A DNA stretch of 64,000 nt. It comes from an uncultured Myxococcales bacterium. GTDB taxonomy: Bacteria; Myxococcota_A; UBA9042. The position numbers and the translations under genes are program-made. Within the stretch, counting starts at the first letter, position 1. Every line of letters begins with the position of its first letter. Below, piece by piece: positions 8,195 through 17,128 of the stretch. The DNA lies in assembly GCA_903842345.1 (NCBI GenBank), contig CAIMLR010000007.1, positions 372,001 through 436,000 on the forward strand, given 5' to 3'. The notes beneath the pieces are model-generated. The model was not told where the DNA came from. It was given only the letters and a program-made list of their open reading frames with translations, and made no database searches.

Positions 8195-9210
8195 GTGACA
8201 AGCGATTGCCAACTGAGCGTGGGCAATCTGCGGCTGTTTTGACAACTTCGTCCTCAAACGCGGTGGATGCTTCGCCCGCGCCGGACTTTCAGCACGTGAC
8301 TGTGCTGCGGGACGCCGTGACCCAGGCAGTCGCGACGGCAGCTGCGGGGCGCGAGACGGCGCTGGTGATCGATTGCACGTTGGGCGGCGGTGGCCACGCA
8401 GAGGCAATCCTGCAAGCCGTGCCGCACGCGCATGTGCTGGGCTTGGACCGCGATCTGTCGGCCATCGGGGCAGCGTCGGCGCGGCTCGCCGGTTTTGGCC
8501 CGCGCTTTCGCGCTGTGCACACGCCGTTTGGCCAATTGGCCACGGTGCTGCGCGACTTGCACATCGCGGACGCGACGGCGATCGTCGCGGACCTCGGCGT
8601 TTCCTCGCACCAGTTTGATACGGCCGAGCGCGGCTTTTCGCTGCGCCATGACGGCCCGCTGGACATGCGAATGGACACCTCGACGGGCCTGACGCTGGCT
8701 GAACGGCTGGCGACGGTGACCGTGGAGGACCTCGCGGACGTGCTGTACGAATACGGCGACATCCGGCGGTCGATCGGCACGGCGCGCATCGTGCTGCAGT
8801 CTGTGGAGGAAGGCGCGGATACGACGGCGAAGTTGGCGCAACGGCTCTCCGCGCGCCTCGTGCGCGACCGCAACGTGCACCCGGCGACGCTTGTGTTTCA
8901 GGCGCTGCGGATCTGGGTGAACAGCGAACTCGACGAACTGGAAGCCCTGCTGCGCGACGCGCCGGGACTGCTGCAGGAAGGCGGCGCGCTCGCGGTGATC
9001 AGCTTCCACTCGGGCGAAGACCGCATGGTCAAGCAGATGATGCGGGCCGCGGCACCCAAGAAATACGGTGCGTTCATGCGCGGCAAGCCGCAGGCGGCCG
9101 GGGACGAAGAAGTGCACGACAACCCACGGGCGCGCAGCGCGCGGCTGCGGGTGCTGTGGCGCAAGCGCGAAGACGCGCCGATGGACGTGTTGGACGAGGA
9201 CGAAGATTGA
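8191..9210 (+). CDS. rsmH: 16S rRNA (cytosine1402-N4)-methyltransferase
   Basis: 339 residues starting at a GTG that overlaps the mraZ stop (GTGA). It carries the RsmH/MraW signatures: HVTVLRDAVTQAV, the SAM-binding DCTLGGGGHAEAIL, DLGVSSHQFD with ERGFSLRHDGPLDMRMD, FQALRIWVNSELDELE and AVISFHSGEDRMVKQ. It methylates C1402 of 16S rRNA using SAM in the cytoplasm. The N-terminus is about 25 residues longer than in typical homologues. Its place directly after mraZ is the conserved one. Confidence 0.95.
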   Translation: MSDKRLPTERGQSAAVLTTSSSNAVDASPAPDFQHVTVLRDAVTQAVATAAAGRETALVIDCTLGGGGHAEAILQAVPHAHVLGLDRDLSAIGAASARLAGFGPRFRAVHTPFGQLATVLRDLHIADATAIVADLGVSSHQFDTAERGFSLRHDGPLDMRMDTSTGLTLAERLATVTVEDLADVLYEYGDIRRSIGTARIVLQSVEEGADTTAKLAQRLSARLVRDRNVHPATLVFQALRIWVNSELDELEALLRDAPGLLQEGGALAVISFHSGEDRMVKQMMRAAAPKKYGAFMRGKPQAAGDEEVHDNPRARSARLRVLWRKREDAPMDVLDEDED

Positions 9211-9238
9211 TGAGGAGCGAAGCTGAGTTGTACGAGAA

Positions 9239-9307
9239 GTTGACAAATAGTTGACCACGCCCGCGGACGTCGCATAACGGCGAAGGGTGTCAACTGGTTA
9301 TGTCAAC
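9239..9307 (+). promoter_or_regulatory. Inverted GTTGAC/GTCAAC cluster with possible internal promoter
   Basis: The 153-nt gap between rsmH and ftsL holds GTTGAC at 9239 and 9250 and its inverse GTCAAC at 9289 and 9302. This gives a nested dyad of four half-sites. TTGACC (9251) with CATAAC (9273), 16 bp apart, is a fair promoter inside it. It could be an operator or internal promoter driving ftsL and the genes after it; no known regulator site was recognised. Confidence 0.35.
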
Positions 9308-9363
9308 TCAGGTGCGCCAGAAGGCCAAGGGCGCCCGGACGCGAAGGGACGGAGACGAGCACG

Positions 9364-9786
9364 ATGAACGAACGACACGACAGCCAAAGTTCCGCGAGCT
9401 CCAGCCAAAGCCTGGATCACGCCATGGACGGCGCGCGTGCGGATGGTCAGCGGCTGGCCCAGTGGTGGCAGCGCCGGCCGATCTCGGACGCGGAGCGTTC
9501 AGAGCGTTCAGAGCGCTTCTTCTGGTGGCGCATCGTGACGATCCTCGCTGTGGCCATGGCGGTCGCGACGCTCGGCGTGCTGCAGGTGCGGCGGTCGTCC
9601 ACGGGCATCCGAACCGCCTACGAGCTGGTGCGGGCCAACGACGCGCTGCGCGAGCAGATCGAGGCCAATCGCCACGATGAAGCCGTGCTCACCGGTCTCA
9701 AGAACCCGAACGAACTGCGCAAGGTGGCGAATGACGTCTACCACATGCGCGTGCCCGGCACGGACGAACAGGTGGAAGTCGAATAA
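9364..9786 (+). CDS. ftsL: Cell division protein FtsL-like
   Basis: 140 residues in the ftsL slot between rsmH and ftsI. The layout is that of FtsL: a cytoplasmic N-terminus of about 50 residues rich in Ser/Gln, one membrane helix at about 53-75 (WWRIVTILAVAMAVATLGVL), then a periplasmic coiled coil (TAYELVRANDALREQIEANR) and the terminal LKNPNELRKVANDVYHMRVP that resembles the L.x.P..I..xA...LGM end of FtsL proteins. FtsL bridges FtsB/FtsQ and the FtsWI synthase at the septum. Sequence identity in this family is always low, so the call rests on topology and position. GGAGACGAG precedes the ATG. Confidence 0.8.
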   Translation: MNERHDSQSSASSSQSLDHAMDGARADGQRLAQWWQRRPISDAERSERSERFFWWRIVTILAVAMAVATLGVLQVRRSSTGIRTAYELVRANDALREQIEANRHDEAVLTGLKNPNELRKVANDVYHMRVPGTDEQVEVE

Positions 9787-9788
9787 TC

Positions 9789-10610
9789 ATGCTGCCCTGC
9801 CTCACCATTTCCGCGCGCCCCCAACTGCTCCTGCTGGCAGTGGCGGCGACGTGCGCGGTGTGGACGGCGGGCTGCTCGTCGGCTGAAGTCGAGCGCAAGG
9901 AACGCGCCGAGAAGGCCGATTTCCACTACAACCTCGCCGCAGGCTACTTCCAGTCCAAAAACATTGACTTGGCGATCCGCGAGCTGGTTGCAGCGCTGGA
10001 GATCGACGCCGATCACCCCGATGCGCACTACCTCTACGGCTTCATCGAGTTTGGCCGCAAGCAGTACGAAGAAGCCGCTGACAGCTTCAAGCACGCGCTG
10101 GCGGGTCGGCCAAAGTTCTACGCGGCGCGCAATCACCTGGGCGCGACGTACCTGGAGCTGGAGCGCTGGGCCGACGCGGTGGCAACCCTGGAGCCGCTGC
10201 TCAAGGAACCGACCTACACGACGCAGTACCTCGTCTACAACAACCTCGGCTGGGCGTACCTGAAAATGGGCGACCTGCGGATGGCGGACAAGAATCTGAA
10301 GCTCGCGGTGTTCCTGAATCCAAAATTCTGCAATGGCTACCGCAATCTGGGCCTGCTCGCCATGGAGCAGCGCGACTTCAAGGGCGCCGTCGAGCAGATG
10401 ACGGAAGCCACGTCGCGCTGCCCGAATTTCGCCGATCTGCACATGCAGCGCGCCGAAGCGCTCGTGGCGACGGGGCAGCTGGCCGAAGCCGACGGTGAGT
10501 TCCGCAAGTGCGCGGAACTCGGCGGCGACACGATGCTCGGACGGCGCTGCAAAGCCCGCACACGACAGGGCTCGGGCGGCGGCGATGGCCGTCAAGTTGG
10601 GGGATGGTAA
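9789..10610 (+). CDS. TPR-repeat lipoprotein (PilF/Tgl-like) inside the dcw cluster
   Basis: 273 residues. The signal peptide ends VWTAGC (lipobox), giving a lipid-anchored periplasmic protein. From about residue 40 there are about six tetratricopeptide repeats (FHYNLAAGYFQSKNIDLAIR, YNNLGWAYLKMGDLRMADKN, GYRNLGLLAMEQRDFKGAVE). The build resembles PilF/PilW/Tgl lipoproteins, which help assemble the type IV pilus secretin, but no pilus genes are nearby. It starts 2 nt after ftsL and its TAA overlaps the ftsI ATG (TAATG), so it is locked into the division operon. A role in septal envelope assembly is therefore at least as likely. TPR lipoproteins are not standard members of this cluster. Confidence 0.75.
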   Translation: MLPCLTISARPQLLLLAVAATCAVWTAGCSSAEVERKERAEKADFHYNLAAGYFQSKNIDLAIRELVAALEIDADHPDAHYLYGFIEFGRKQYEEAADSFKHALAGRPKFYAARNHLGATYLELERWADAVATLEPLLKEPTYTTQYLVYNNLGWAYLKMGDLRMADKNLKLAVFLNPKFCNGYRNLGLLAMEQRDFKGAVEQMTEATSRCPNFADLHMQRAEALVATGQLAEADGEFRKCAELGGDTMLGRRCKARTRQGSGGGDGRQVGGW

Positions 10611-13009
10611 TGGCAACAGATGTGCGCGATCTGCCACGCAAGGTGCTGCCCGCCCGGCTGTTCCAGCTGATTGACCGTGCGGGCACTACGCCGCAGGCCC
10701 GTCAGGACCGCGCCAAGCGCCGCGTGCAGCTCGTCGTCGGCCTGCTCGGGCTGTACCTGGTCTTCGCGTACGGCGCGGCGGTGTGGACCGTCGTGAACAA
10801 GGCCACGCTGGAGAAATACGCGAAGGGCAACCTGCTGAAATTGACCAAGATCGAGACGCGCCGCGGCGATATCACGGACCGCAACGGCGTGGCGCTGGCG
10901 ACGAGCCTGTCGGCCAACTCCGTGTCGGCCAATCCGCGCTGGGTGCTGCCGCCGTTTATCAAGGTCGACAAGAAGAAGGTCTCCACCACGCCGGTACAGA
11001 TGCCGTTTGACAGCGCGGAAGGCATCGCGTTTCGCAAGACCATCACCGACCGCATCGTGAAACTCCTTGGCGTGAGCGGCAAAGACGAGGCGTACGTCCG
11101 CGAGCAGATGAACCGCCACGACGTCGCGAAGGACGGCAAGCCGACCGACAAGGGCGTGGCCTTCGTCTACTTGGCGCACAAGCTGACCGACAAGCAGAGC
11201 CAAGCCATCCGCGAGGCGATCGCCGACGGCGAGCTGCCCGGCATCACATTGGAGCCGCGCTTCATCCGCTACTACCCGAACAACGAGCTCGCGGGACCGC
11301 TCGTCGGCCGCGACAACACGACGGGCAGCATCGAGGCGAGCTTTGACAAGCTGCTGCGCGGCCAGGAAGTCGAGGTGTGGTCGTACAAGGACTCGAGCGC
11401 GACGCCGCTGTACATCGACGGCGCGCCGGATCCGAGCATCTTTGGCGGCAAGAGCGTCGCCCTGACGATCGACGAGAAGATCCAGGCTGTCGCTGAGCAC
11501 CATCTGGAAGCGTCCGTCCGCGAGTTTGAAGCGCAGCACGGCATCGCCGTTGTCATGGATGTGCAGACGGGCGACGTGCTGGCGCTCGCGCAGTGGCCGA
11601 GCTTCAATCCGAACGACATCGAAACCGCGCCGAAGTACGGCCTGCACAACATCGCCGTGGAATTCCAGTATGAGCCGGGCTCGACGTTCAAGGTCTTCAA
11701 TCTGGCGATTGGCCTGCAGGAAAAGGCCGTGACGCTGGAGGAAATCATCCCGCTCGGGCCGATGGTCGTCGGCAACAAGGTCATCAAGGACGATCACCCG
11801 CACGCGGCGGTCAGCGGACTGCAGTCGCTGCAGGTCAGCTCCAACATCGCCAACGCCAAGATCGCGATGCGGATGCACCGCGAGGTGTATGAAAAATACC
11901 TGCGGGCGCTGGGCTTTGGCCGTCGGCTGGATCTCGGGATGATCGGCGAGGGCGCGGGGCAGCTGTCGCCATCTGAAAAATGGTCGCTGGTGCAATACGC
12001 CAACATCGCGTTTGGTCAGGGTATCGCGGTGACGCCGCTGCAGATGGTCGCGGGCTTCGCAGCGGTCGCGAACGGCGGCACGTACCGGCGGCCGCGGCTG
12101 ATTCGCGCGGTCCAGACCGCCGACGGCAAGGAAGAGAAGCTGCCGACGGACGTGGGCAAGCGGGTTTTTGACAAGGACACGACCGAGAAAGTGCTGCAAG
12201 CGATGGCGTCGGTGTGCCAGCCGCGCTCGGCCGACGGTCACAGCCTCGGCGGCACGGGCACCGCAGCGCGGTTGCCCAACTACACGATTGGCGGCAAGAC
12301 CGGGACCGCGCAGCAGGCCAACGCCAACGGCGGCTACTCGGACACGCATTGGGTCGGCAGCTTCATCGGCGTAACGCCCATCGAGAAGCCGCGGCTCGTG
12401 GTCTTCGTCGCCATCGACACGCCCAACAAGTTTGACCCGAAACTCGGCAAAATCGCCCGCTACGGCGGCATTGTCGCCGCGCCGGTCGTGCGGGAAATCG
12501 CGCGGTTCACGCTGCCATATCTGGGTGTGCCGCCGAGCCCGGGCGCGCCGTACCTGGATCGCAACGACCCGGAGAAGGCCAAGAAGGAAGACGGCGAACG
12601 CAAGCTGCTGGCGCAGAAGACCGCCGCGACGATGTTGGCAGTGGCCAATCCGCAGCGCACGGTGGCGGATGCGACGCCGGTCGCGGAAGGGATGGCGCGC
12701 GTGCCTGACGTGCTGCGTCTGCCCATGCGGATCGTGCGCGAGCGGCTCGCCACGGCCAAGCTCGGCCTGGCGGCGGGCGGAAGTGGCGTGGGCGTGGAAC
12801 AGGTGCCGGCCGCGGGCGAAATCGTGGCCGCAGGCACGCCGGTGAAAGTCACGTTCAAGCGGATGAGTGAGGTGGCCGATGCCCGGCCGCCGGAGCCGCC
12901 GCCGGAAGACGCGGCCAAGCCGACGGATCCGGCCAAGCCGACCGACGCCCAGAAGCCGGTCAACGCGGTGCGGCCAGGTGGCCCGGCGCAGCCGACGGTC
13001 AAGCACTAG
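10610..13009 (+). CDS. ftsI: Septal peptidoglycan transpeptidase FtsI (PBP3) with PASTA domain
   Basis: 799 residues from the ATG at 10610, which overlaps the preceding TAA and has GGGGGA upstream. The order is: short cytoplasmic tail; membrane helix at about 42-62; class B dimerisation region (RRGDITDRNGVALATSL); transpeptidase domain with the three active-site motifs STFK (about 358-361, nucleophile Ser), SSN (about 410-412) and KTGT (about 563-566); a PASTA domain at about 696-752 (RVPDVLRLPMRIVRERL); and a Pro/Lys-rich tail. It cross-links septal peptidoglycan with FtsW. A PASTA domain on FtsI is more usual in Gram-positives and in some deltaproteobacterial groups than in E. coli, which makes the protein about 200 residues longer than E. 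coli FtsI. Confidence 0.95.
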   Translation: MATDVRDLPRKVLPARLFQLIDRAGTTPQARQDRAKRRVQLVVGLLGLYLVFAYGAAVWTVVNKATLEKYAKGNLLKLTKIETRRGDITDRNGVALATSLSANSVSANPRWVLPPFIKVDKKKVSTTPVQMPFDSAEGIAFRKTITDRIVKLLGVSGKDEAYVREQMNRHDVAKDGKPTDKGVAFVYLAHKLTDKQSQAIREAIADGELPGITLEPRFIRYYPNNELAGPLVGRDNTTGSIEASFDKLLRGQEVEVWSYKDSSATPLYIDGAPDPSIFGGKSVALTIDEKIQAVAEHHLEASVREFEAQHGIAVVMDVQTGDVLALAQWPSFNPNDIETAPKYGLHNIAVEFQYEPGSTFKVFNLAIGLQEKAVTLEEIIPLGPMVVGNKVIKDDHPHAAVSGLQSLQVSSNIANAKIAMRMHREVYEKYLRALGFGRRLDLGMIGEGAGQLSPSEKWSLVQYANIAFGQGIAVTPLQMVAGFAAVANGGTYRRPRLIRAVQTADGKEEKLPTDVGKRVFDKDTTEKVLQAMASVCQPRSADGHSLGGTGTAARLPNYTIGGKTGTAQQANANGGYSDTHWVGSFIGVTPIEKPRLVVFVAIDTPNKFDPKLGKIARYGGIVAAPVVREIARFTLPYLGVPPSPGAPYLDRNDPEKAKKEDGERKLLAQKTAATMLAVANPQRTVADATPVAEGMARVPDVLRLPMRIVRERLATAKLGLAAGGSGVGVEQVPAAGEIVAAGTPVKVTFKRMSEVADARPPEPPPEDAAKPTDPAKPTDAQKPVNAVRPGGPAQPTVKH

Positions 13010-13021
13010 GGGACGACGAAG

Positions 13022-14575
13022 ATGGACTTGCTGGAGTTGTTGCAGCAGAGCGGCGTGCGGGCGGAGGTGGCGGAACACGCTGACCTTGGCGCCGCCGTCC
13101 GCGCTGTGACGGCAGACTCGCGGCGGGTTCAACCGGGCACAGTGTTCGTCGCCGTTCCGGGCACGCGTGCGCATGGGCTTGCGTACGCGGCGCAAGCGGT
13201 CGCGGCTGGGGCCATTGCGGTCGTCACCGATCAGCCGCTCGCCTTGGACGGCGCGCTGGTCCTGCACGTGTCGGACAGCCGCAAGGCGTTGGGCGCGCTC
13301 TGCTCCGCGCTACACAGCCACCCGAGCCGGACGCTGCAGGTGATCGGCGTGACCGGGACCAATGGCAAGACGACGACGACGGTGCTGATGGCCGAGCTGT
13401 TGACGGCCGCCGGGCTGCGCGCCGCGGCAATTGGCACGACCGGCATCTGGACGCCTGAAGGCACGCGGCCGTCGCACATGACCACGCCGGACGCGGAGAC
13501 CCTGCAGCACGTGCTCGCGGACCTGCGCGACGAGGGCTTCACGCACGTGGCCATTGAGGTCAGTTCGCACGCGCTGCATCAGCATCGGGTTGCCGGCACG
13601 CGCTTTGCCGCGACCGTGTGGACCAACCTCACGCGCGACCACCTGGACTACCACGGGACGCTGGATGCGTACGCCGCGGCGAAGGCGCAGCTGTTTGGCG
13701 GCGACTTGAAGGCCCCGCACGCGTTTGTGAATGGCGACGACGATGCGGCTGCGCAGGTGTGGCATCAAGGCCGCGCTGAAGCGTGGAGCTTGGGCGCGCA
13801 CGGCGCCGCTGAACATCAGGTCGAACAGCTGCGGATGTCGGCCCAGGGCCTCAGCTTCGTGCTGAAGAGCCAGGGCCATCACGCGCTGGCGGTGACGACG
13901 CCGCTCATCGGTCGCCACAACGCGGAGAACCTCGCGGCGGCGCTGCTGGTTTGCCGCGCGCTGGGCGTTGCGGATGCCGCGCTGGTCGCGGCCTGCCAGC
14001 ACCTGGAGGCGCCGCGTGGTCGGCTGCAGCCGGTGGCCAACCACACGGGCGCGCTGGTGCTTGTCGACTATGCCCACACACCGGACGCGCTCCAGCAGAT
14101 CCTGACGACGCTGCGGCCGCTGGTCGGCACCCAAGGTCGGCTGATCGCGCTGCTTGGCTGCGGCGGCGATCGCGATCCGGGCAAGCGGCCGCTGATGGGC
14201 CAGGTCGCGGCGCGGCTGGCGGACCTCTGCGTGGCGACGAGCGACAATCCGCGGACGGAAGACCCGCAGGTGATCCTCGCTGCCGTGGAAGAGGGCCTGC
14301 GGATGACGGGCGCGGAGAAGCTGGAGAAGTTCGTGCCGTCGACGCTGGCCAAGCTGCAAGGCGGTCCGCGGCGCTGTGGCTACATCGTCGAGGAGGATCG
14401 CGAACAGGCGATTCGCCGCGCGATCGGCGTTCTGCGCGCGGGCGATGTCCTTGTGATCGCCGGCAAGGGCCACGAGACCGTGCAGATTGTCGGCAGCGAA
14501 GAGCGGCCCTTTGATGACGCCGCGGTGGCGGAACGCTACTTGGGCATGACGCGCCCGACGCAAGTGGGGGTGTGA
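13022..14575 (+). CDS. murE: UDP-MurNAc-tripeptide synthetase MurE (meso-DAP-adding)
   Basis: 517 residues. It shows the three-domain Mur ligase plan: an N-terminal UDP-binding domain (VTADSRRVQPGTVFVAVPG), the ATP loop GTNGKTTT at about 111-118, and a C-terminal ligase domain. The DNPR motif (DNPRTEDP, about 408-415) is the signature of enzymes adding meso-diaminopimelate rather than lysine, so the wall is the DAP type. HEVSSHAL-like (AIEVSSHALHQHRV) and YAHTPDAL are also present. It lies 12 bp after ftsI in the usual order. Confidence 0.96.
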   Translation: MDLLELLQQSGVRAEVAEHADLGAAVRAVTADSRRVQPGTVFVAVPGTRAHGLAYAAQAVAAGAIAVVTDQPLALDGALVLHVSDSRKALGALCSALHSHPSRTLQVIGVTGTNGKTTTTVLMAELLTAAGLRAAAIGTTGIWTPEGTRPSHMTTPDAETLQHVLADLRDEGFTHVAIEVSSHALHQHRVAGTRFAATVWTNLTRDHLDYHGTLDAYAAAKAQLFGGDLKAPHAFVNGDDDAAAQVWHQGRAEAWSLGAHGAAEHQVEQLRMSAQGLSFVLKSQGHHALAVTTPLIGRHNAENLAAALLVCRALGVADAALVAACQHLEAPRGRLQPVANHTGALVLVDYAHTPDALQQILTTLRPLVGTQGRLIALLGCGGDRDPGKRPLMGQVAARLADLCVATSDNPRTEDPQVILAAVEEGLRMTGAEKLEKFVPSTLAKLQGGPRRCGYIVEEDREQAIRRAIGVLRAGDVLVIAGKGHETVQIVGSEERPFDDAAVAERYLGMTRPTQVGV

Positions 14576-14577
14576 CG

Positions 14578-16014
14578 ATGGCGCAGCGTCCACACGGTTT
14601 TGCTTTTGATGGCCAGGCGGCGCGCGCGGCGACCGGCGGGCGTTTGCTCGTGGATGCCCCGCGGTGGACGGCGGAATTGTGCACGGACAGCCGCAAGCTG
14701 GCGACCGGCGCGCTCTTCGTGGCGTTGCCCGGCGACAAGTTCGACGGCGCGGCGTTTATCGGCCCGGCGTTGGCTGCGGGTGCGATTGGCATCGTGGCAG
14801 AGGCCGGCAAGGCGCAGCCGTTTCTCGCGGCGGCGCTGGCCGGGAACGCGTGGCTGCTGGAAGTGGACGACGCCCTGCTGGCGCTTGGCGATCTGGCGCG
14901 CAACCACCGGCAGCGGTTTGCGCCGCTTGTCGTGGGCATCACGGGATCCAACGGCAAGACGACGACCAAAGAGCTGACGGCGCTGGCGCTCTCCCCGCTC
15001 GGGGAGGTGCTCTGGACGGCGGGCAACTTCAACAACCGCATCGGCCTGCCGCTCACGCTGGCGCGCCTCGGACCCGAACACAAAGTCGCGGTTCTGGAAA
15101 TGGGCATGTCGATTCCGGGCGAGATTGCCCAGCTCGCGCACGTCGGAATTCCCAGGATCGGCGTTGTGACGTCGATCGCCGAAGCGCACTTGCAGGGCAT
15201 GGGCAGCATCCAGGCGATCGCCGACGAGAAGGCGGACCTCCTGCGCGCGCTGCCGGCCGACGGCATTGCGATTGTGCCGCAGGACGAGCCGCTGCTGGCC
15301 GACGTGGTGGCGAGCCTGTCGTGCCGCGTCCTGCGATTTGGCCGGTCGGCGGGCGACGTGAAGCTGGCATCGGCCATCGTCGTCGCGGGAATGACGCAGC
15401 AGTTCACGGCGGACGTCGCAGGTACGCTGGTGCCGGTGACGCTGCCGGGTCTGGGCGTGCACCTCGCGCACAATGCGCTCGCGGCGCTGGCGGTCGCGTA
15501 TGCGGCGGGCGCGGATCTGCACGCGGCCGCGCGCGCGATGGGTCGGTATGAGCCGGTCGGTCAGCGGATGCTGCCGTCGCGGATCGGTCCGTGGCTGGTG
15601 CTGGAAGACTGCTACAACGCCAATCCGCGTTCGGTCGAAGTGGCGCTCGACACGCTGGCGACGCTGCCGGGGCCGCGCGCGGCCATTCTCGGCTCGATGC
15701 TGGAACTGGGCGCCAACGAACACGACCTGCACGCGCGCGTGGGCCGCCATGCCGCAAACGTCGGCGCGGATGTCCTGATCGCCGTGGGGCCCTTCGCCGC
15801 CGACTACGCCCGCGGCGCTGCTGCCGGTGGCCTCGTTGCCCTGACCGTTGCCGAACCGGCTGAAGCCGCCGCGCTTTTGGCGCAAAAACTGCCGCAAGCC
15901 GCCACGGTCCTGATCAAAGGCTCGCGTGGCGCCCGCATGGAGCGCGCGATCGCCGCCCTGCGTGAGTTGCCCTCTACCCCTGCCACCGCCAACGCGGCCG
16001 CTGCGAGGTCTTAA
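14578..16014 (+). CDS. murF: UDP-MurNAc-pentapeptide synthetase MurF (D-Ala-D-Ala-adding)
   Basis: 478 residues. The ATG at 14578 is preferred over the overlapping GTG at 14572 because GGGGG lies 7 nt upstream of it. Features are TDSRKLATGALFVALPGDKFDG (N-terminal domain), the ATP loop GSNGKTTTKE at about 122-131, TAGNFNNRIGLPLT, LEMGMSIPGEIA and LEDCYNANPRSVEVAL, all characteristic of MurF. It adds D-Ala-D-Ala to the UDP-MurNAc-tripeptide in the cytoplasm. The expected partner ddl is not in this cluster. The gene precedes mraY with 1 nt between them. Confidence 0.96.
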   Translation: MAQRPHGFAFDGQAARAATGGRLLVDAPRWTAELCTDSRKLATGALFVALPGDKFDGAAFIGPALAAGAIGIVAEAGKAQPFLAAALAGNAWLLEVDDALLALGDLARNHRQRFAPLVVGITGSNGKTTTKELTALALSPLGEVLWTAGNFNNRIGLPLTLARLGPEHKVAVLEMGMSIPGEIAQLAHVGIPRIGVVTSIAEAHLQGMGSIQAIADEKADLLRALPADGIAIVPQDEPLLADVVASLSCRVLRFGRSAGDVKLASAIVVAGMTQQFTADVAGTLVPVTLPGLGVHLAHNALAALAVAYAAGADLHAAARAMGRYEPVGQRMLPSRIGPWLVLEDCYNANPRSVEVALDTLATLPGPRAAILGSMLELGANEHDLHARVGRHAANVGADVLIAVGPFAADYARGAAAGGLVALTVAEPAEAAALLAQKLPQAATVLIKGSRGARMERAIAALRELPSTPATANAAAARS

Positions 16015-16015
16015 G

Positions 16016-17125
16016 GTGTTCCTCTGGTTGTCCCAACACTTCCGCGGCAATTTCGGGCCACTCAACGTGTTCCGCTACGTCACGTTCCGGTCGATCGGCG
16101 CGATGGCCACCGCGCTGATGATCGCCATGTGGCTGTTCCCGTGGTTCATCCGCCTGCTGCAGGAAAGGCAGATCGGCCAAGTCGTCCGCGACGACGGTCC
16201 GCAATCGCACTTCTCCAAAAAGGGCACGCCGACGATGGGCGGCATCCTCCTGCTGATGGCGATGTTCCTGTCCACGGCGCTGTGGGGCGACCTGCAGAAC
16301 GTCTTTGTCTGGTTGACGCTCGTGGTGACGCTGGTTTTTGGCGTGCTGGGCTTCATCGACGACTACCTGAAGATCCGCGACCGCAACTCCAAGGGCGTGA
16401 CCGAGAGGCAGAAGCTCGCGACGCAATTTGGCGTAACGGCGTTGGTTTTTGGCCTGATGTACTTTGGCTGGTTCGGCAAGGAGCTCGCCGATTCGCGGCT
16501 TTACCTGCCGTTTGCCAGCGCCAAGCACTTCGCATGGGACATCGGCCCCATCGCCTACACGCTTTTTGCCTGCGTCACCGTCGCCGGCTACTCCAACGCG
16601 GTGAACCTGACCGACGGCCTCGACGGCCTCGCGATCGGCCCCGTCATGGTCTCGTCCTTCACGTTTGCGGTGCTCTGCTACCTGGTCGGCGCGAAGTTCG
16701 GCCATTTTGACGTCGCGCAATACCTGCTGCTGCCGGAAGTGCCGGAGGCCCACGAACTGACCATCGTCCTCGCCGCCGTCATCGGCGCCGGGATTGGCTT
16801 CCTTTGGTACAACACCTACCCCGCGCTCGTCTTCATGGGCGACGTCGGCGCACTTGCGCTCGGCGGCACGCTCGGCATGGTCGCGGTGTTCTCCAAAAAT
16901 GAAATGCTCTCGCTGATCGTCAATGGCCTCTTCGTCGTCGAAGCCGCCAGCGTTGCGTTGCAGCGCTTCTACTTCAAGCGGACCGGCAAGCGCATCCTGC
17001 GCATGGCGCCGATCCACCACCATTTCGAGAAGCTGGGCTGGCCCGAACCGCGGGTCACGATCCGCTTCTGGATCATCTCCGTCATGTTGTCCCTGGTCGC
17101 GTTGGCCAGCCTGAAGTTGAGGTAA
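16016..17125 (+). CDS. mraY: Phospho-MurNAc-pentapeptide transferase (lipid I synthase)
   Basis: 369 residues. I place the start at GTG 16016, since the protein then begins like other MraY proteins (xFLWLSQHF..NVFRYVTFRSIGA) and GAGG lies 7 nt upstream; an upstream ATG would run deep into murF. About ten membrane helices are visible. Catalytic landmarks are GFIDDYLKI (Asp-Asp pair), NLTDGLDGLAIGP, GDVGALALGG and IHHHFEKLGW. It moves phospho-MurNAc-pentapeptide onto undecaprenyl phosphate at the inner membrane. Normally murD follows; here ftsW comes directly, 3 nt later. Confidence 0.96.
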   Translation: MFLWLSQHFRGNFGPLNVFRYVTFRSIGAMATALMIAMWLFPWFIRLLQERQIGQVVRDDGPQSHFSKKGTPTMGGILLLMAMFLSTALWGDLQNVFVWLTLVVTLVFGVLGFIDDYLKIRDRNSKGVTERQKLATQFGVTALVFGLMYFGWFGKELADSRLYLPFASAKHFAWDIGPIAYTLFACVTVAGYSNAVNLTDGLDGLAIGPVMVSSFTFAVLCYLVGAKFGHFDVAQYLLLPEVPEAHELTIVLAAVIGAGIGFLWYNTYPALVFMGDVGALALGGTLGMVAVFSKNEMLSLIVNGLFVVEAASVALQRFYFKRTGKRILRMAPIHHHFEKLGWPEPRVTIRFWIISVMLSLVALASLKLR

Positions 17126-17128
17126 GCG

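Noticed and set aside
13310-14593. Long antisense open frames across murE, and similar ones across ftsZ, mraY and ftsI
   Set aside because: High GC third positions remove stop codons on the other strand; the sense genes are unmistakable.
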